64,000 nucleotides of DNA from Paragemmobacter straminiformis. Lineage in GTDB: Bacteria; Pseudomonadota; Alphaproteobacteria; Rhodobacterales; Rhodobacteraceae. Both the position numbers and the translations under genes were made by a program. Each line of letters opens with the position of its first letter. Position 1 is the first letter of the stretch. Where the stretch lies: the NCBI RefSeq assembly GCF_014243445.1, contig NZ_JACLQD010000002.1, positions 62,001-126,000 on the forward strand, given 5' to 3'. The notes under the pieces were generated by a model, which saw only the letters and a program-made list of their open reading frames with translations, ran no database searches and was not told where the DNA came from. Shown here in pieces: positions 35,150 through 43,297 of this stretch.

Positions 35150-36553
35150 ATGATATCAAATTGCATTCGGAGCAAGAGGCTCGACCAAATGCCGCTTAGA
35201 TTCCGCCCCCTTCTCATATCGTGCGTCGGATTTTCTTTTGCAGGGATGCCGATGGCACTGGTCGTCGAAACCGTTGCCGGTCGTGGGCCATTTCTCATTA
35301 TTGCGGCTGTCGGCATTGTTGCAGCCGGGATATTATCGGTATATACTTTTTTTTCAACAAGTTTTACGCTAATAAAAATTAAAACTTTAGTTTGGTCGTG
35401 CCTGTTTCTTGGCTTAGGTGTTGCCATTATGATTGGCCTAATACGCACTCCGGCACTTTCCGAAAGTGCGCTTCTATCTGCGCATGCGGCATTTATCTCG
35501 ACTTCTCCCGTGATTTTCATCGTGGCCGCTGTTTCAGCGTCGGTACGTGATCTGCGTACCAAAAGTCGACTGATTTATTGGGTGATTGCGGGCCCCGCTT
35601 TAACGCCAGCGTTGATGTTATCTTATGATCTCACAACGGGGGGAGGGCAGCAGTATATCTTGTCTTGGATTTCTGGTGTTCGCGTTCTCAATACAGGCTT
35701 AATCTCAAGTCCGAACGTAAATGCACTCATTGGTGCCTTTGGTGCAATTTCATCACTCTGGCTGATTTTGGAAATGAGAATATGGTACTTTGTTTTTTGT
35801 GGTCTGTGCGGCGCTTTCTACCTATTTATTTCGGACAGCCAGGGTGCTTTCATAGCAACATGCATTACAACACTGTTTATAATTGCGCCTCGATATTTAA
35901 GCGTTGCAGTCATGCGCACTTTAGTGTTTCTCTGGGTATTCTCCGCGCCGCTACAGATCTTGATTTATTCTTCCATATCTGGGACTCAATTTGGGGACTT
36001 ACTCACTCGAGCCGAGGCCGAATCGCTTGGTGTTGGCACCGGCCGAAGCGTGATTTGGACTGGAGTTTTTGAGGAAATTCATCGAAGCCTGCCTTCATAC
36101 TTTTTCGGCACAGGATATCTCAGCGCTCTGAATACAACAGCTGTTAGCGCGATTGGATCTATTCTCTCTTCAGGTGACGTTGGTTTGATACTTCAGCGCA
36201 CCTACTCGTTACACAATTCAGCGCTGCAAACCTTGTTCGACACTGGGATAGTTGGTCTGTTTTTGCTAGTTTCGTGCACTCTCCGTGCAAGTGAGGCCAG
36301 CAGAAGAAATCATCCCAGATTAAATTCCTTGATTCTTTTTATACTGCTGGCTGGCTTCAACGAAGCAGCAGGCACTGTTTATTCAACTTTCACTTATATT
36401 CCTTTCATTGCGCTGATTGGTTTACAATGTGTTGGCCGCATTGATGAAGTCAAAACCACCACTGAAATTGCTTCGACCGACTCGCGCAAACTTCGTTTTG
36501 GCGCGGGGAACTTAAACTTCACCCGAAGCAAGCAGATGCGCCAACACAAGTGA
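35150..36553 (+). CDS. Second O-antigen polymerase/ligase-like membrane protein
   Basis: 467 aa with about ten spans, e.g. GPFLIIAAVGIVAAGILSVY and IWYFVFCGLCGAFYLFI. The loop region has the Wzy-type FFGTGYLSALN and, further on, YSLHNSALQTLFDTGIVGLF, equivalent to the HNxxL motif of polymerases. It acts in the inner membrane. An in-frame ATG at 35189 (MPLRFRPL) is a possible start. AT-rich codon use differs from the first polymerase at 19.7-21.2 kb. Confidence 0.78.
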   Translation: MISNCIRSKRLDQMPLRFRPLLISCVGFSFAGMPMALVVETVAGRGPFLIIAAVGIVAAGILSVYTFFSTSFTLIKIKTLVWSCLFLGLGVAIMIGLIRTPALSESALLSAHAAFISTSPVIFIVAAVSASVRDLRTKSRLIYWVIAGPALTPALMLSYDLTTGGGQQYILSWISGVRVLNTGLISSPNVNALIGAFGAISSLWLILEMRIWYFVFCGLCGAFYLFISDSQGAFIATCITTLFIIAPRYLSVAVMRTLVFLWVFSAPLQILIYSSISGTQFGDLLTRAEAESLGVGTGRSVIWTGVFEEIHRSLPSYFFGTGYLSALNTTAVSAIGSILSSGDVGLILQRTYSLHNSALQTLFDTGIVGLFLLVSCTLRASEASRRNHPRLNSLILFILLAGFNEAAGTVYSTFTYIPFIALIGLQCVGRIDEVKTTTEIASTDSRKLRFGAGNLNFTRSKQMRQHK

Positions 36554-36992
36554 AGCAATGTTCCCGCCTTGGCAAATACTAGCGCGAGCTCGTTTGCAAA
36601 GGAATTCTATGTGTGTACTATCCCTCTTACGGGTCCTAGACATGCGCACATTTAAGAGAATGTCTTGTAAGAGAATGTCTTGCGATTTTGAGGTTTGCAA
36701 GTGTGGCAAACTACCGCGCATCGAGGTTGTCGCTTGCAGTATTGCAGGCCTGACTTCATGCAAGGGCATGAGACTCCCAAGAGGAATTTGTCGTTGGAGA
36801 TTTCTGTTGCAGCTAGGAAGGCAGTTCATCGCACGAGTATCAAACCCCGTTACCGGAATTATTGTTTGAGCTGTTTAAGGACCGCCCAACTCTTAATTTC
36901 TAAAACGCCAATCCCGACTCGCCTGCATATGTTGTACTACTATGAAGCCCGCACAACATGATGGTCTCCACTCTACACCGACAGGACGCAAG
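36554..36992. other. AT-rich gap with a 15-bp tandem duplication
   Basis: No convincing gene. AAGAGAATGTCTTG(T/C) is tandemly duplicated at 36654-36668 and 36669-36683. Short open frames here have no recognisable content. Confidence 0.5.
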
Positions 36993-37706
36993 ATGACTTC
37001 ATATGCCGAACTCACACATGAAAATCCGTCGAGATTGAAACGGTTTTCACATAAATCTAGATTTCATAGATATTGTAAGTTTATAGGGGAAGCTTCTGCA
37101 GGTAGGACACAATTAAAATTATTGGATTACGGCGCGGGTGACGGTTATCTGTTTGCAGAGATAGCCAGAAGACAAATAGGTTCATATGAATTGTGGGCGT
37201 ATGAACCTGTTGAGTCGCAATATCTTCAATTGACCGAGACTGTAAGCAAGCTCGATTTAGAAGTTAATTTGATACAGGAGCTTGAGGAATTTTATTGCTT
37301 CGATGTTATTATTTGTGCGGAGGTATTGGAGCATTTTACCGCTATTGAAGCGGTCAATCACTTAACCATGATTAAAAATGCGCTTTCTCCCAACGGGAAG
37401 CTATTGATTTCCGTTCCAATCGAGACGGGATTTTCAGGATTTTTCAAGAATATTTTTCGTATGCTAATCGGTCAGGCGCATAGCGGTACTGGCTTCAGAG
37501 ATATTTTCCGGTCCCTTTTCTCTAAGCCTAAGTTCAGAGGCAATACGGGCTATATACCATCTCATGTTGGGTTTTGTCATAAGAACATTGAATATCTTTT
37601 AATCGATAGCGGATTTAGTATTGAAAAGAAGTACTTCTCGCCCTTCCCAATTTTTGGAGAATTCTTAAACTCGCAAGTGTATTTTTCCTGTACTTTGCGC
37701 AAATAG
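36993..37706 (+). CDS. Class I SAM-dependent methyltransferase
   Basis: 237 aa from ATG 36993 with AGGACG upstream (36942 is an alternative). Motif I is LKLLDYGAGDGYLFAEIA, acidic post-I residue in ELWAYEPVES, and a motif IV-like FDVIICAEVLEHF, followed by GKLLISVPIETG. These are standard for Methyltransf_11/23 enzymes. Very AT-rich. It ends the polysaccharide locus and likely methylates a sugar or glycan end; the target is inferred. Confidence 0.82.
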   Translation: MTSYAELTHENPSRLKRFSHKSRFHRYCKFIGEASAGRTQLKLLDYGAGDGYLFAEIARRQIGSYELWAYEPVESQYLQLTETVSKLDLEVNLIQELEEFYCFDVIICAEVLEHFTAIEAVNHLTMIKNALSPNGKLLISVPIETGFSGFFKNIFRMLIGQAHSGTGFRDIFRSLFSKPKFRGNTGYIPSHVGFCHKNIEYLLIDSGFSIEKKYFSPFPIFGEFLNSQVYFSCTLRK

Positions 37707-37732
37707 GTTTGCAATTGTACGATTGGGGTTCG

Positions 37733-37928
37733 TGACGTTGCCCCCAACCTTTATCCAGCGTGAGCGAGACTCCGGGTTTGAGTGATCCGACCCCCAACGT
37801 TGGACCGCCCGAAGGCAGAGTTTTCCGGCTTCGCTCAGGGTGACGGGCTGGTGACGCCCCCCGATCTCGTGAGCATGATCGGGACCTTGTTGCCGATCGC
37901 GCCGTGTGGCCGTTCCTCGTTGTGGTAT
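37733..37928 (-). pseudogene. Remnant of an IS3-family transposase 3' end and terminal repeat
   Basis: Minus-strand reading gives the C-terminal OrfB-type text RYRYHNEERPHGAIGNKVPI, then MLTRSGGVTSP, running out toward 37733 where TGACGTTGCCCCC looks like an element end. The 5' part is missing: the intact IS starting at 37929 interrupts it. A similar end occurs at 51921. Confidence 0.6.
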
Positions 37929-37978
37929 CTGTATCGACCCAGTGAAAATCTGCTCATGCTACAAAGGAGACGGTAGCG

Positions 37979-38296
37979 ATGAGTGTGACGATGGACGACA
38001 GCATCAAACGGTGGACGGCGAAGCGTAAGACGGCGCTGGTGGTCGAAATCATTCAGGGCAAGACGACGGTGGCGGAGGCCAGTCGGGCTTATGACCTTTC
38101 GCCGTCCGAGATCGAGGGCTGGGTCGATGATGCCAAGCGGGGCATGGAGAATGCCCTGCGTGCGAACCCGCTGGAGATCCGCGAGCAATATGAGAAGCAG
38201 CTGAAGGACCTGCAGGAGGCCTACGGCGAGGCCATGTTGGAGCTGCGCGCCAGAAAAAAGCTGGCGGCCCTCATGGAGCGGGAGGACGGCAATTGA
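37979..38296 (+). CDS. IS3-family transposase OrfA (HTH protein)
   Basis: 105 aa. N-terminal helix-turn-helix (KRKTALVVEIIQGKTTVAEA, then SRAYDLSPSEIEGWVDDAKR), followed by a coiled-coil-like segment EIREQYEKQLKDLQEAYGEA that mediates multimerisation in IS3 transposases. It binds the terminal repeats. Its 3' end carries an A6G slippery heptamer that can shift ribosomes into orfB. Confidence 0.9.
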   Translation: MSVTMDDSIKRWTAKRKTALVVEIIQGKTTVAEASRAYDLSPSEIEGWVDDAKRGMENALRANPLEIREQYEKQLKDLQEAYGEAMLELRARKKLAALMEREDGN

Positions 38297-38317
38297 TCCG
38301 GACGCTCCATGAGGGCC
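38254..38317 (+). promoter_or_regulatory. Programmed -1 ribosomal frameshift signal
   Basis: A AAA AAG (38254-38260) is in the correct phase of orfA (codons AAA 38255-57, AAG 38258-60). Five bases later GGCCCTCATGGAGCG (38266-38280) pairs perfectly over 15 bp with CGCTCCATGAGGGCC (38303-38317). After a -1 slip the frame is open and equals that of orfB, giving an OrfAB fusion transposase. Confidence 0.85.
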
Positions 38318-39114
38318 TTCTGGCCGATGGGATCGCGGTGCCGCTGACCAAGCTTTGTGCCTGGTTCGGGGTGTCGCGGCGGACGGTCTATTACAAGCCG
38401 ACCAAGGCTGCGCCGAAGGTCGATCCCCGCTTTGCCGATCCGATCAAGGTCATGATCGAAAAGGAGCCGTCCTTTGGCTACCGCACGGTGGCGTGGCTTC
38501 TGGGCTTCAACAAGAACACGGTTCAGCGCATCTTCCAGATCAAGGGCTGGCAGGTGCGCAAGCGCCCGATCGGCATGCGGCCCCGCATTGAGGCCGTGCC
38601 CTCGGTGGCCACGGCTCCGAACGAACGCTGGTCCACCGACCTGTGCCGGGTTTGGGCGGGGCGCGACGGCTGGACAACTTTGGCCCTCGTCATCGACTGT
38701 CACACCCGTGAGCTTCTGGGCTGGCATCTGTCGCGATCCGGCAAGGCAACGACCGCTGCCAGTGCCCTCGAGCATGCCCTCATCAGCCGGTTCGGCACCT
38801 TGGGCAAGGTCACGCGTGAGTTCCTTCTGAGGTCCGACAACGGCCTGGTCTTCACCAGCCGCCGCTACACCGCCCTCGTCAGGAGCTACGGCCTGAAGCA
38901 GGAGTTCATCACGCCACACTGCCCGCAGCAGAACGGCATGGTTGAGCGTGTCATCCGAACGCTGAAAGAGCAGTGCATCCATCGCCAGCGCTTCGACAGC
39001 ATCCAACATGCAACCCGCGCCATCGGTGACTGGATCAGCTTCTACAACCATCGCCGCCCACATCAGGCGCTGGACATGAAAACCCCCGCTGAGGCATTCG
39101 CATTAGCGGCTTAA
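38293..39114 (+). CDS. IS3-family transposase OrfB (DDE integrase domain)
   Basis: 273 aa counted from TTG 38293, though the active product is probably the OrfAB frameshift fusion. HTH_21-like N-terminus (WFGVSRRTVYYKPTKAA), then an RNase H-fold integrase with Asp in ERWSTDLCRVW, Asp in LLRSDNGLVF and Glu in GMVERVIRTLKEQ, plus FYNHRRPHQALDMKTPAEAF at the C-terminus. All catalytic residues are present, so the element may be active. Confidence 0.92.
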   Translation: MIRTLHEGLLADGIAVPLTKLCAWFGVSRRTVYYKPTKAAPKVDPRFADPIKVMIEKEPSFGYRTVAWLLGFNKNTVQRIFQIKGWQVRKRPIGMRPRIEAVPSVATAPNERWSTDLCRVWAGRDGWTTLALVIDCHTRELLGWHLSRSGKATTAASALEHALISRFGTLGKVTREFLLRSDNGLVFTSRRYTALVRSYGLKQEFITPHCPQQNGMVERVIRTLKEQCIHRQRFDSIQHATRAIGDWISFYNHRRPHQALDMKTPAEAFALAA

Positions 39115-39140
39115 CCTGTGCAGATTCCGCTGGGTCGATA

Positions 39141-39302
39141 CAGAAGAGGTCTATCGCGCCGGATACTAGACCTTCGCCGATGTCGCAGTACGGTTGCCCC
39201 GATACATCGAGCAGGTCTACAAAGCCAAAAAAACTACACTCCTCCCTAGGATACCAATCCCCAGAGGAGTTCGAAACCCAACTCGCCCGAAAGGCGGTTT
39301 AG
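39141..39302 (+). pseudogene. Decayed IS3-family transposase C-terminus
   Basis: Plus-strand text EEVYRAGY, a TAG stop, TFADVAVRLPRYIEQVYKAK, then after a one-base shift LHSSLGYQSPEEFETQLARK and AV-stop matches the standard IS3 OrfB ending. One nonsense codon and one frameshift mark it as dead. It abuts the right end of the intact IS. The rest up to 39451 has no gene. Confidence 0.7.
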
Positions 39303-39451
39303 ATCGTATGACACCGTGGTCCAGTCCAATGGGTTCACTCCATACCCGGCTCAGTTCTGTGTAGAAATCAACACAGGATGCCTCCGAAGGTCCCGTTCCC
39401 GACTGAATTTTTCCACCAGTTTCATGCCGCAGGGTTGCTCAATTAATTAGA

Positions 39452-41284
39452 TCATTGCTGGCCTCGCCCGCGGAGGGTTTCAAGAATGTGACTGTAGAGA
39501 ACGTTCGGCAGCACGGGTTTGGTGATGAAGCCGTTCATACCAGCGGCAAGGCAGCGCTTTTGATCCTCCACAAAGGCATTCGCGGTCATAGCGATGATTG
39601 GGGTTTCATGATGTGCCGGAAGCAGCCTGATCTCTTCTGTCGCGGCGAGGCCGCCAAGTCGCGGCATTTGCATATCCATCAGGATCAGCGCGTATCGGTT
39701 TAGCGTTGCGAGTTCCAAAGCTTCGAAACCGTCACTGGCCGCATCCACGAAAAATCCAGCGGCCTTGAGGAAGGCGGACGAAATTTCAGTATTGAGAGGT
39801 TCGTCCTCGACCAAGAGAACGCGCAGTCCGGAAAACTCCGCGCGCAGCACGTCCTTGGCTGACATAGATGCATCGTCTCGGGGCGTCGGAGAAGCTTTTG
39901 CGACATGCAGGCAAACGGTGAACCAGAAGGTGCTCCCTTGCCCTGGCACACTTTCTGCGCCTGCATCGCCGCCCATCAACTGTGCGAACCGGCGCGTGAT
40001 CACTAGCCCGAGCCCTGTACTGCCTTGCAGATGCGCGGATGAAGTTCCAGCTTGCTCGAATGCGGAAAACAATTTGCTGAGTATCTCCGGTTCAATCCCT
40101 TCGCCTTGATCTTCGATCTCGAACTTAACCGTTACCCTGTCCGACAGACGTTCGATTACACGTGCGCGGACGACAACGTCTCCACTGTTCGAAAATTTGA
40201 TGGCATTGCCGATGTAGTTGATCAGCGATTGTTTCAGACGTACCTCGTCTCCGATCAAAGCTTGGGGTACGCCGACAATGTCGGTTTTCAGCCGTAAGCC
40301 TTTTGCACTGGCACGCTCCTTCATCATCTCGACGACGCTAGAAACCAACTCACTCGTCCGGAATGCAGCCTCATTGAGAGTAAATTTGCCCGCGTCGATC
40401 TTGCTCAGGTCTAGGATTGCATCGATTGTTCCAAGCAGGTGCTGCCCTGCAGTGATGACCTTCTCGATCCGTTGACGCTGCAACGGGTCGGTTGCTTCAT
40501 CACGGATCAGAAACGACAATCCCAACACGGCATTCATCGGCGTCCGAATTTCATGACTCATATTCGCCAGAAAAGTTCCCTTGGCCGCGTTCGCCGCTAC
40601 TGCGGCATCAGCTGCAGCGCGCAACTCCTCGTTCAGGTGTAAAATCTCGCGCGACCGTTCTTCGACAAGTTTTTCCAAGTGATGCTGATAGCGCTTAAGT
40701 TCATGATCTGCGCGGTCCCGCTCGATCGCAATCGAGGTCAAGCTTGACGCGTGCTCGATGACCTGAAGGTCCGTCCGATCGGGAGCACCTGAATGGCCTT
40801 TGTAGATCGCAAAGGTTCCGATCACGCGGTTCTTAGGGTCCGTCACCGGTTGCGACCAACAGGATGCGAGGCCTGCAGCACTTGCCGCATCCTTGAATTC
40901 CTTCCACCGCAGGTCGGTAGTTATATCCGTGACGATGACGCGTTCGTTCAGATATGCGGCTGTGCCGCAAGAGCCAGCCCCCTGTCGTATCTCGATGCCA
41001 TCGACAGCCGTGTTGTATGCTGCAGGGAAACTGGGTGCGGCTCCGAGCGTTAGGTGTTTGCCGTCAGCGGATACCAAAAGGATCGAGCACTTGGTTTTTG
41101 GAAGGATACGTTCGATGCCCTCGACAATTTCGGTATGGATTACGCGTAGAGGTTTCCCTTCTAACAAAAGGCGTAGCACTACGCTGCGGTGCGCTTCCAT
41201 CATTGCGCCGGAAAACGAACTGGACCCATCATAATCCGCTGGAAAGTTTATCTGCATCATCAGACCGTGGAGTTTAGACGGCAT
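39452..41284 (-). CDS. Hybrid sensor histidine kinase (GAF, HisKA, HATPase, receiver)
   Basis: 610 aa, no membrane spans, so a cytoplasmic sensor. GAF domain about 40-190 (GAGSCGTAAYLNERVIVTDI), coiled linker 190-235, HisKA with His244 in NMSHEIRTPM, HATPase about 340-460 with N-box Asn360, G1 DQGEGI and G2 STGLGLVI, and a C-terminal receiver about 487-600 with acidic EDEP and phospho-acceptor Asp537 in ILMDMQMPRLGG. The architecture is that of free-living or bacteriophytochrome-like signalling kinases. No response-regulator or Hpt gene is adjacent, so the output is elsewhere. Confidence 0.92.
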   Translation of the reverse strand: MPSKLHGLMMQINFPADYDGSSSFSGAMMEAHRSVVLRLLLEGKPLRVIHTEIVEGIERILPKTKCSILLVSADGKHLTLGAAPSFPAAYNTAVDGIEIRQGAGSCGTAAYLNERVIVTDITTDLRWKEFKDAASAAGLASCWSQPVTDPKNRVIGTFAIYKGHSGAPDRTDLQVIEHASSLTSIAIERDRADHELKRYQHHLEKLVEERSREILHLNEELRAAADAAVAANAAKGTFLANMSHEIRTPMNAVLGLSFLIRDEATDPLQRQRIEKVITAGQHLLGTIDAILDLSKIDAGKFTLNEAAFRTSELVSSVVEMMKERASAKGLRLKTDIVGVPQALIGDEVRLKQSLINYIGNAIKFSNSGDVVVRARVIERLSDRVTVKFEIEDQGEGIEPEILSKLFSAFEQAGTSSAHLQGSTGLGLVITRRFAQLMGGDAGAESVPGQGSTFWFTVCLHVAKASPTPRDDASMSAKDVLRAEFSGLRVLLVEDEPLNTEISSAFLKAAGFFVDAASDGFEALELATLNRYALILMDMQMPRLGGLAATEEIRLLPAHHETPIIAMTANAFVEDQKRCLAAGMNGFITKPVLPNVLYSHILETLRGRGQQ

Positions 41285-41397
41285 GGCGTTGGAATTGAGA
41301 AAGTATGTCGCAAGGTTGGATTGTTATCAAATGGATAGTTTTTTGCTGGAGACGTGAACGGGCGAACGGGTCTGTGAAGGAGCGATCGACCAGACTT

Positions 41398-41880
41398 CTA
41401 ACTCAGTATAACGCTCTGCGACGTGTCAGATGAAAAGAGCACGTCGTCCGAAATCTCGTGCCGCGCAACTAGCAGGCTGCATGCGAGCGTGTTGCTGAGC
41501 GAATTCGTGACCGACCCAAGGAGCCATCTGGCAATCGCCCCTTGCTTGTGATGACCGACAACGACCAGATCGGCGCTGACCTGTTGTGCAACGCTCGTGA
41601 TCCGCTCTGCGGCATCGCCGATTTCGAGCCGTGCCTCGGGGCGCAGTCCCATTCGGGTCAAGCGCGCGAAGCCTTCGTCAAGGATACGCTGAACGTCCGG
41701 CCTACGATCCTCGGGCGGGTAGATTGTCCCAAAATCGCCGACATACATTTCTCCGGCGGGCTCTAGCACGGCCATCAGGACGACGCGGGCATTGCAGATC
41801 TGGGCGAGCCTGGCACCTTCTCGAAGTGCGAGCCGGCCTTCCAAGGTCCCATCATATGCCAAAACGATCGTGCGATACAT
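41398..41880 (-). CDS. Universal stress protein (UspA family)
   Basis: 160 aa from ATG 41880, with GAGAGG upstream. MYRTIVLAYDGTLEGRLALR opens the Usp fold; the ATP-binding signature G-2x-G-9x-G-S/T is seen in VVGHHKQGAIARWLLGSVTN. Usp proteins bind ATP and help survival in stress or stasis. It lies 114 bp upstream of the histidine kinase on the same strand, so co-expression is possible. Confidence 0.9.
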   Translation of the reverse strand: MYRTIVLAYDGTLEGRLALREGARLAQICNARVVLMAVLEPAGEMYVGDFGTIYPPEDRRPDVQRILDEGFARLTRMGLRPEARLEIGDAAERITSVAQQVSADLVVVGHHKQGAIARWLLGSVTNSLSNTLACSLLVARHEISDDVLFSSDTSQSVILS

Positions 41881-42067
41881 GGCTGCCTCTCGAATGAGTT
41901 TCCATGGCAAGATCTGACACAGTATACGCCCGATCGGGGTTCAAAACAACCGCGGCATCTAAGGGCATTACGGCCCGCCAGTCCGCGATGGGACGGTATC
42001 GGCGGCTCCAGACAAACCCGGTGCCTTGGCATATAGGCAAGCTGCAACGCAGGAAAGGGAGACGAGC

Positions 42068-42358
42068 ATGGCGGGATATTGGATTGTGAAAGCCGATGCG
42101 GTCAAAGACCAGGACGCGCTGAAGGCTTACAACGACGTCTGGGCTAAGGTGGCGCCACGCTAAGGTGCCGAGGTTCTGGCAGGGCGGGGTCAGATCGTGA
42201 CCATTGAAGGGGAGCATCGGCCGCGCCAGTTCATCGTGTGGTTCGCAAGCTTCGAGCAGGCCAAGGCCTGCTACGCTGACCCGGAATATCAAGCATCGCT
42301 TCCGATTGCCGCCCGCGCCTTTGATCGCGAACTCTCCATCCTCGAAGGCTCGGCTTAA
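42068..42358 (+). pseudogene. DUF1330 protein gene with one in-frame stop
   Basis: Reading from ATG 42068: MAGYWIVKADAVKDQDALKA, YNDVWAKVAPR, then TAA at 42161-42163, then GAEVLAGRGQIVTIEGEHRP, RQFIVWFASFEQAKACYADP and on to TAA at 42358. Functional relatives read RYGAEVLAGRG, so the stop most likely replaced a Tyr codon by a single base change. Otherwise the frame is perfect over 97 codons, so inactivation looks recent, or the base is a sequencing error. Confidence 0.8.
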
Positions 42359-42426
42359 CCGCGATTGTCGGAAATCCGACCTGCTTTAGTTTCCGCCCAA
42401 CGGTTTCGAACTATTTAAAATTTTGT

Positions 42427-42831
42427 TTATGTTTTGGGCGGCAGGCCGCGCCCCGCATGGACGTGGTAGGCCTTTGTCACGATTTGCCATCGGCCGGCTG
42501 CGCCGGGAGAGCTTTTCACCAAGACAAGGTAGTCGGTGAAGTCGGTCCCGAAGCAAGTGTCTGTGACTTTCGCGATCGCAACGGTTCCAGTCACTTCAAT
42601 GGAAATCATCTCGGCTGAATATGTTGATCCCTCAGGCTGGGTCTCTTCTGATTTCAGCCAGTCGATGAACTCCTGCAGCGGGAAGAACTCGTAAGTATCG
42701 CCAAAGTGGCCAACTTGCAGTGCGCCATGGTGAAAGGCGCGCCGCAACCGTTCTTCATCGCCCCAAACCATTCCCTCGAGGTAGTCGACAACGACGGATC
42801 TGATCGCGTCGTGTTCTGATCCAAAATTCAT
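42427..42831 (-). CDS. NTF2-like protein (putative lumazine-binding/SnoaL-like)
   Basis: 134 aa, cytoplasmic. VVVDYLEGMVWGDEERLRRA and FHHGALQVGHFGDTYEFFP at the N-terminus, then VTGTVAIAKVTDTCFGTDFT and a final RWQIVTKAYHVH strand, match the NTF2-like cone fold of small hypothetical enzymes. No catalytic role can be assigned. Stands alone between the DUF1330 pseudogene and a gap. Confidence 0.75.
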   Translation of the reverse strand: MNFGSEHDAIRSVVVDYLEGMVWGDEERLRRAFHHGALQVGHFGDTYEFFPLQEFIDWLKSEETQPEGSTYSAEMISIEVTGTVAIAKVTDTCFGTDFTDYLVLVKSSPGAAGRWQIVTKAYHVHAGRGLPPKT

Positions 42832-43297
42832 CGGCAGCCCCCTGCGTCCTTATACTTCGTTCTCACCAATCCCGCTCTCGTGTAGCGCCTCGTTGCGAGC
42901 GAAAGGATCGCGGGATTCTTGCAGCTGTCAACTTTAGAGCGAGTTTCTCCTCATGAAACAACTCTCCGCTGCCCGGGCCGCGCACTTTGCGGGGCCGGTG
43001 ACCACGCCTGCCACCAGCTGGGCGCTTACCCATCTTGGCGCATCAATGCTGTCGGGGGCTGTCACATCATCAACGCCGATTGACAGATAAACATGCCGCG
43101 CCGCCGAGATCAGCCTCGCGCCACACCTGGGGCAGGACGCGTCGCCCGCACTTCTGCCGGTTAATCATTATCTTAGTTAAGGGTGGGGCCGACCCTGTTG
43201 GCGTTCGCGTTGCTGTCGACGGGCGTAGACTGGCGCAGGGGGCAAAGCCCCGCGCTGCCGCTCGCCGATCTTGTGACGTTCCGCCCTAAGTCCTTGA
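42832..43297. other. Gap without a supported gene
   Basis: A plus-strand frame from ATG 42953 (MKQLSAARAAHFAGPVTTPA, stop near 43090) is only 45 codons long and unrecognised. The rest holds short frames without family signal; probably decayed accessory DNA. Confidence 0.35.

Larger units (their letters stand above)
37929..39143 (+). mobile_element. Complete IS3-family insertion sequence (about 1.2 kb)
   Basis: Left end CTGTATCGACCCAGTGAAAA (from 37929) is matched in inverted form by the right end finishing GCTGGGTCGATACAG at 39143: the first 14 bases are identical and more match beyond. Between them lie overlapping orfA and orfB on the plus strand with a -1 frameshift signal. I see no clear target duplication. 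The element sits inside older IS3 remnants. Confidence 0.85.

Noticed and set aside
36558-36961. Short overlapping frames with several cysteines in the gap before the methyltransferase
   Set aside because: Cys-rich text arises from AT-rich, partly duplicated sequence; no zinc-motif spacing and no start site.
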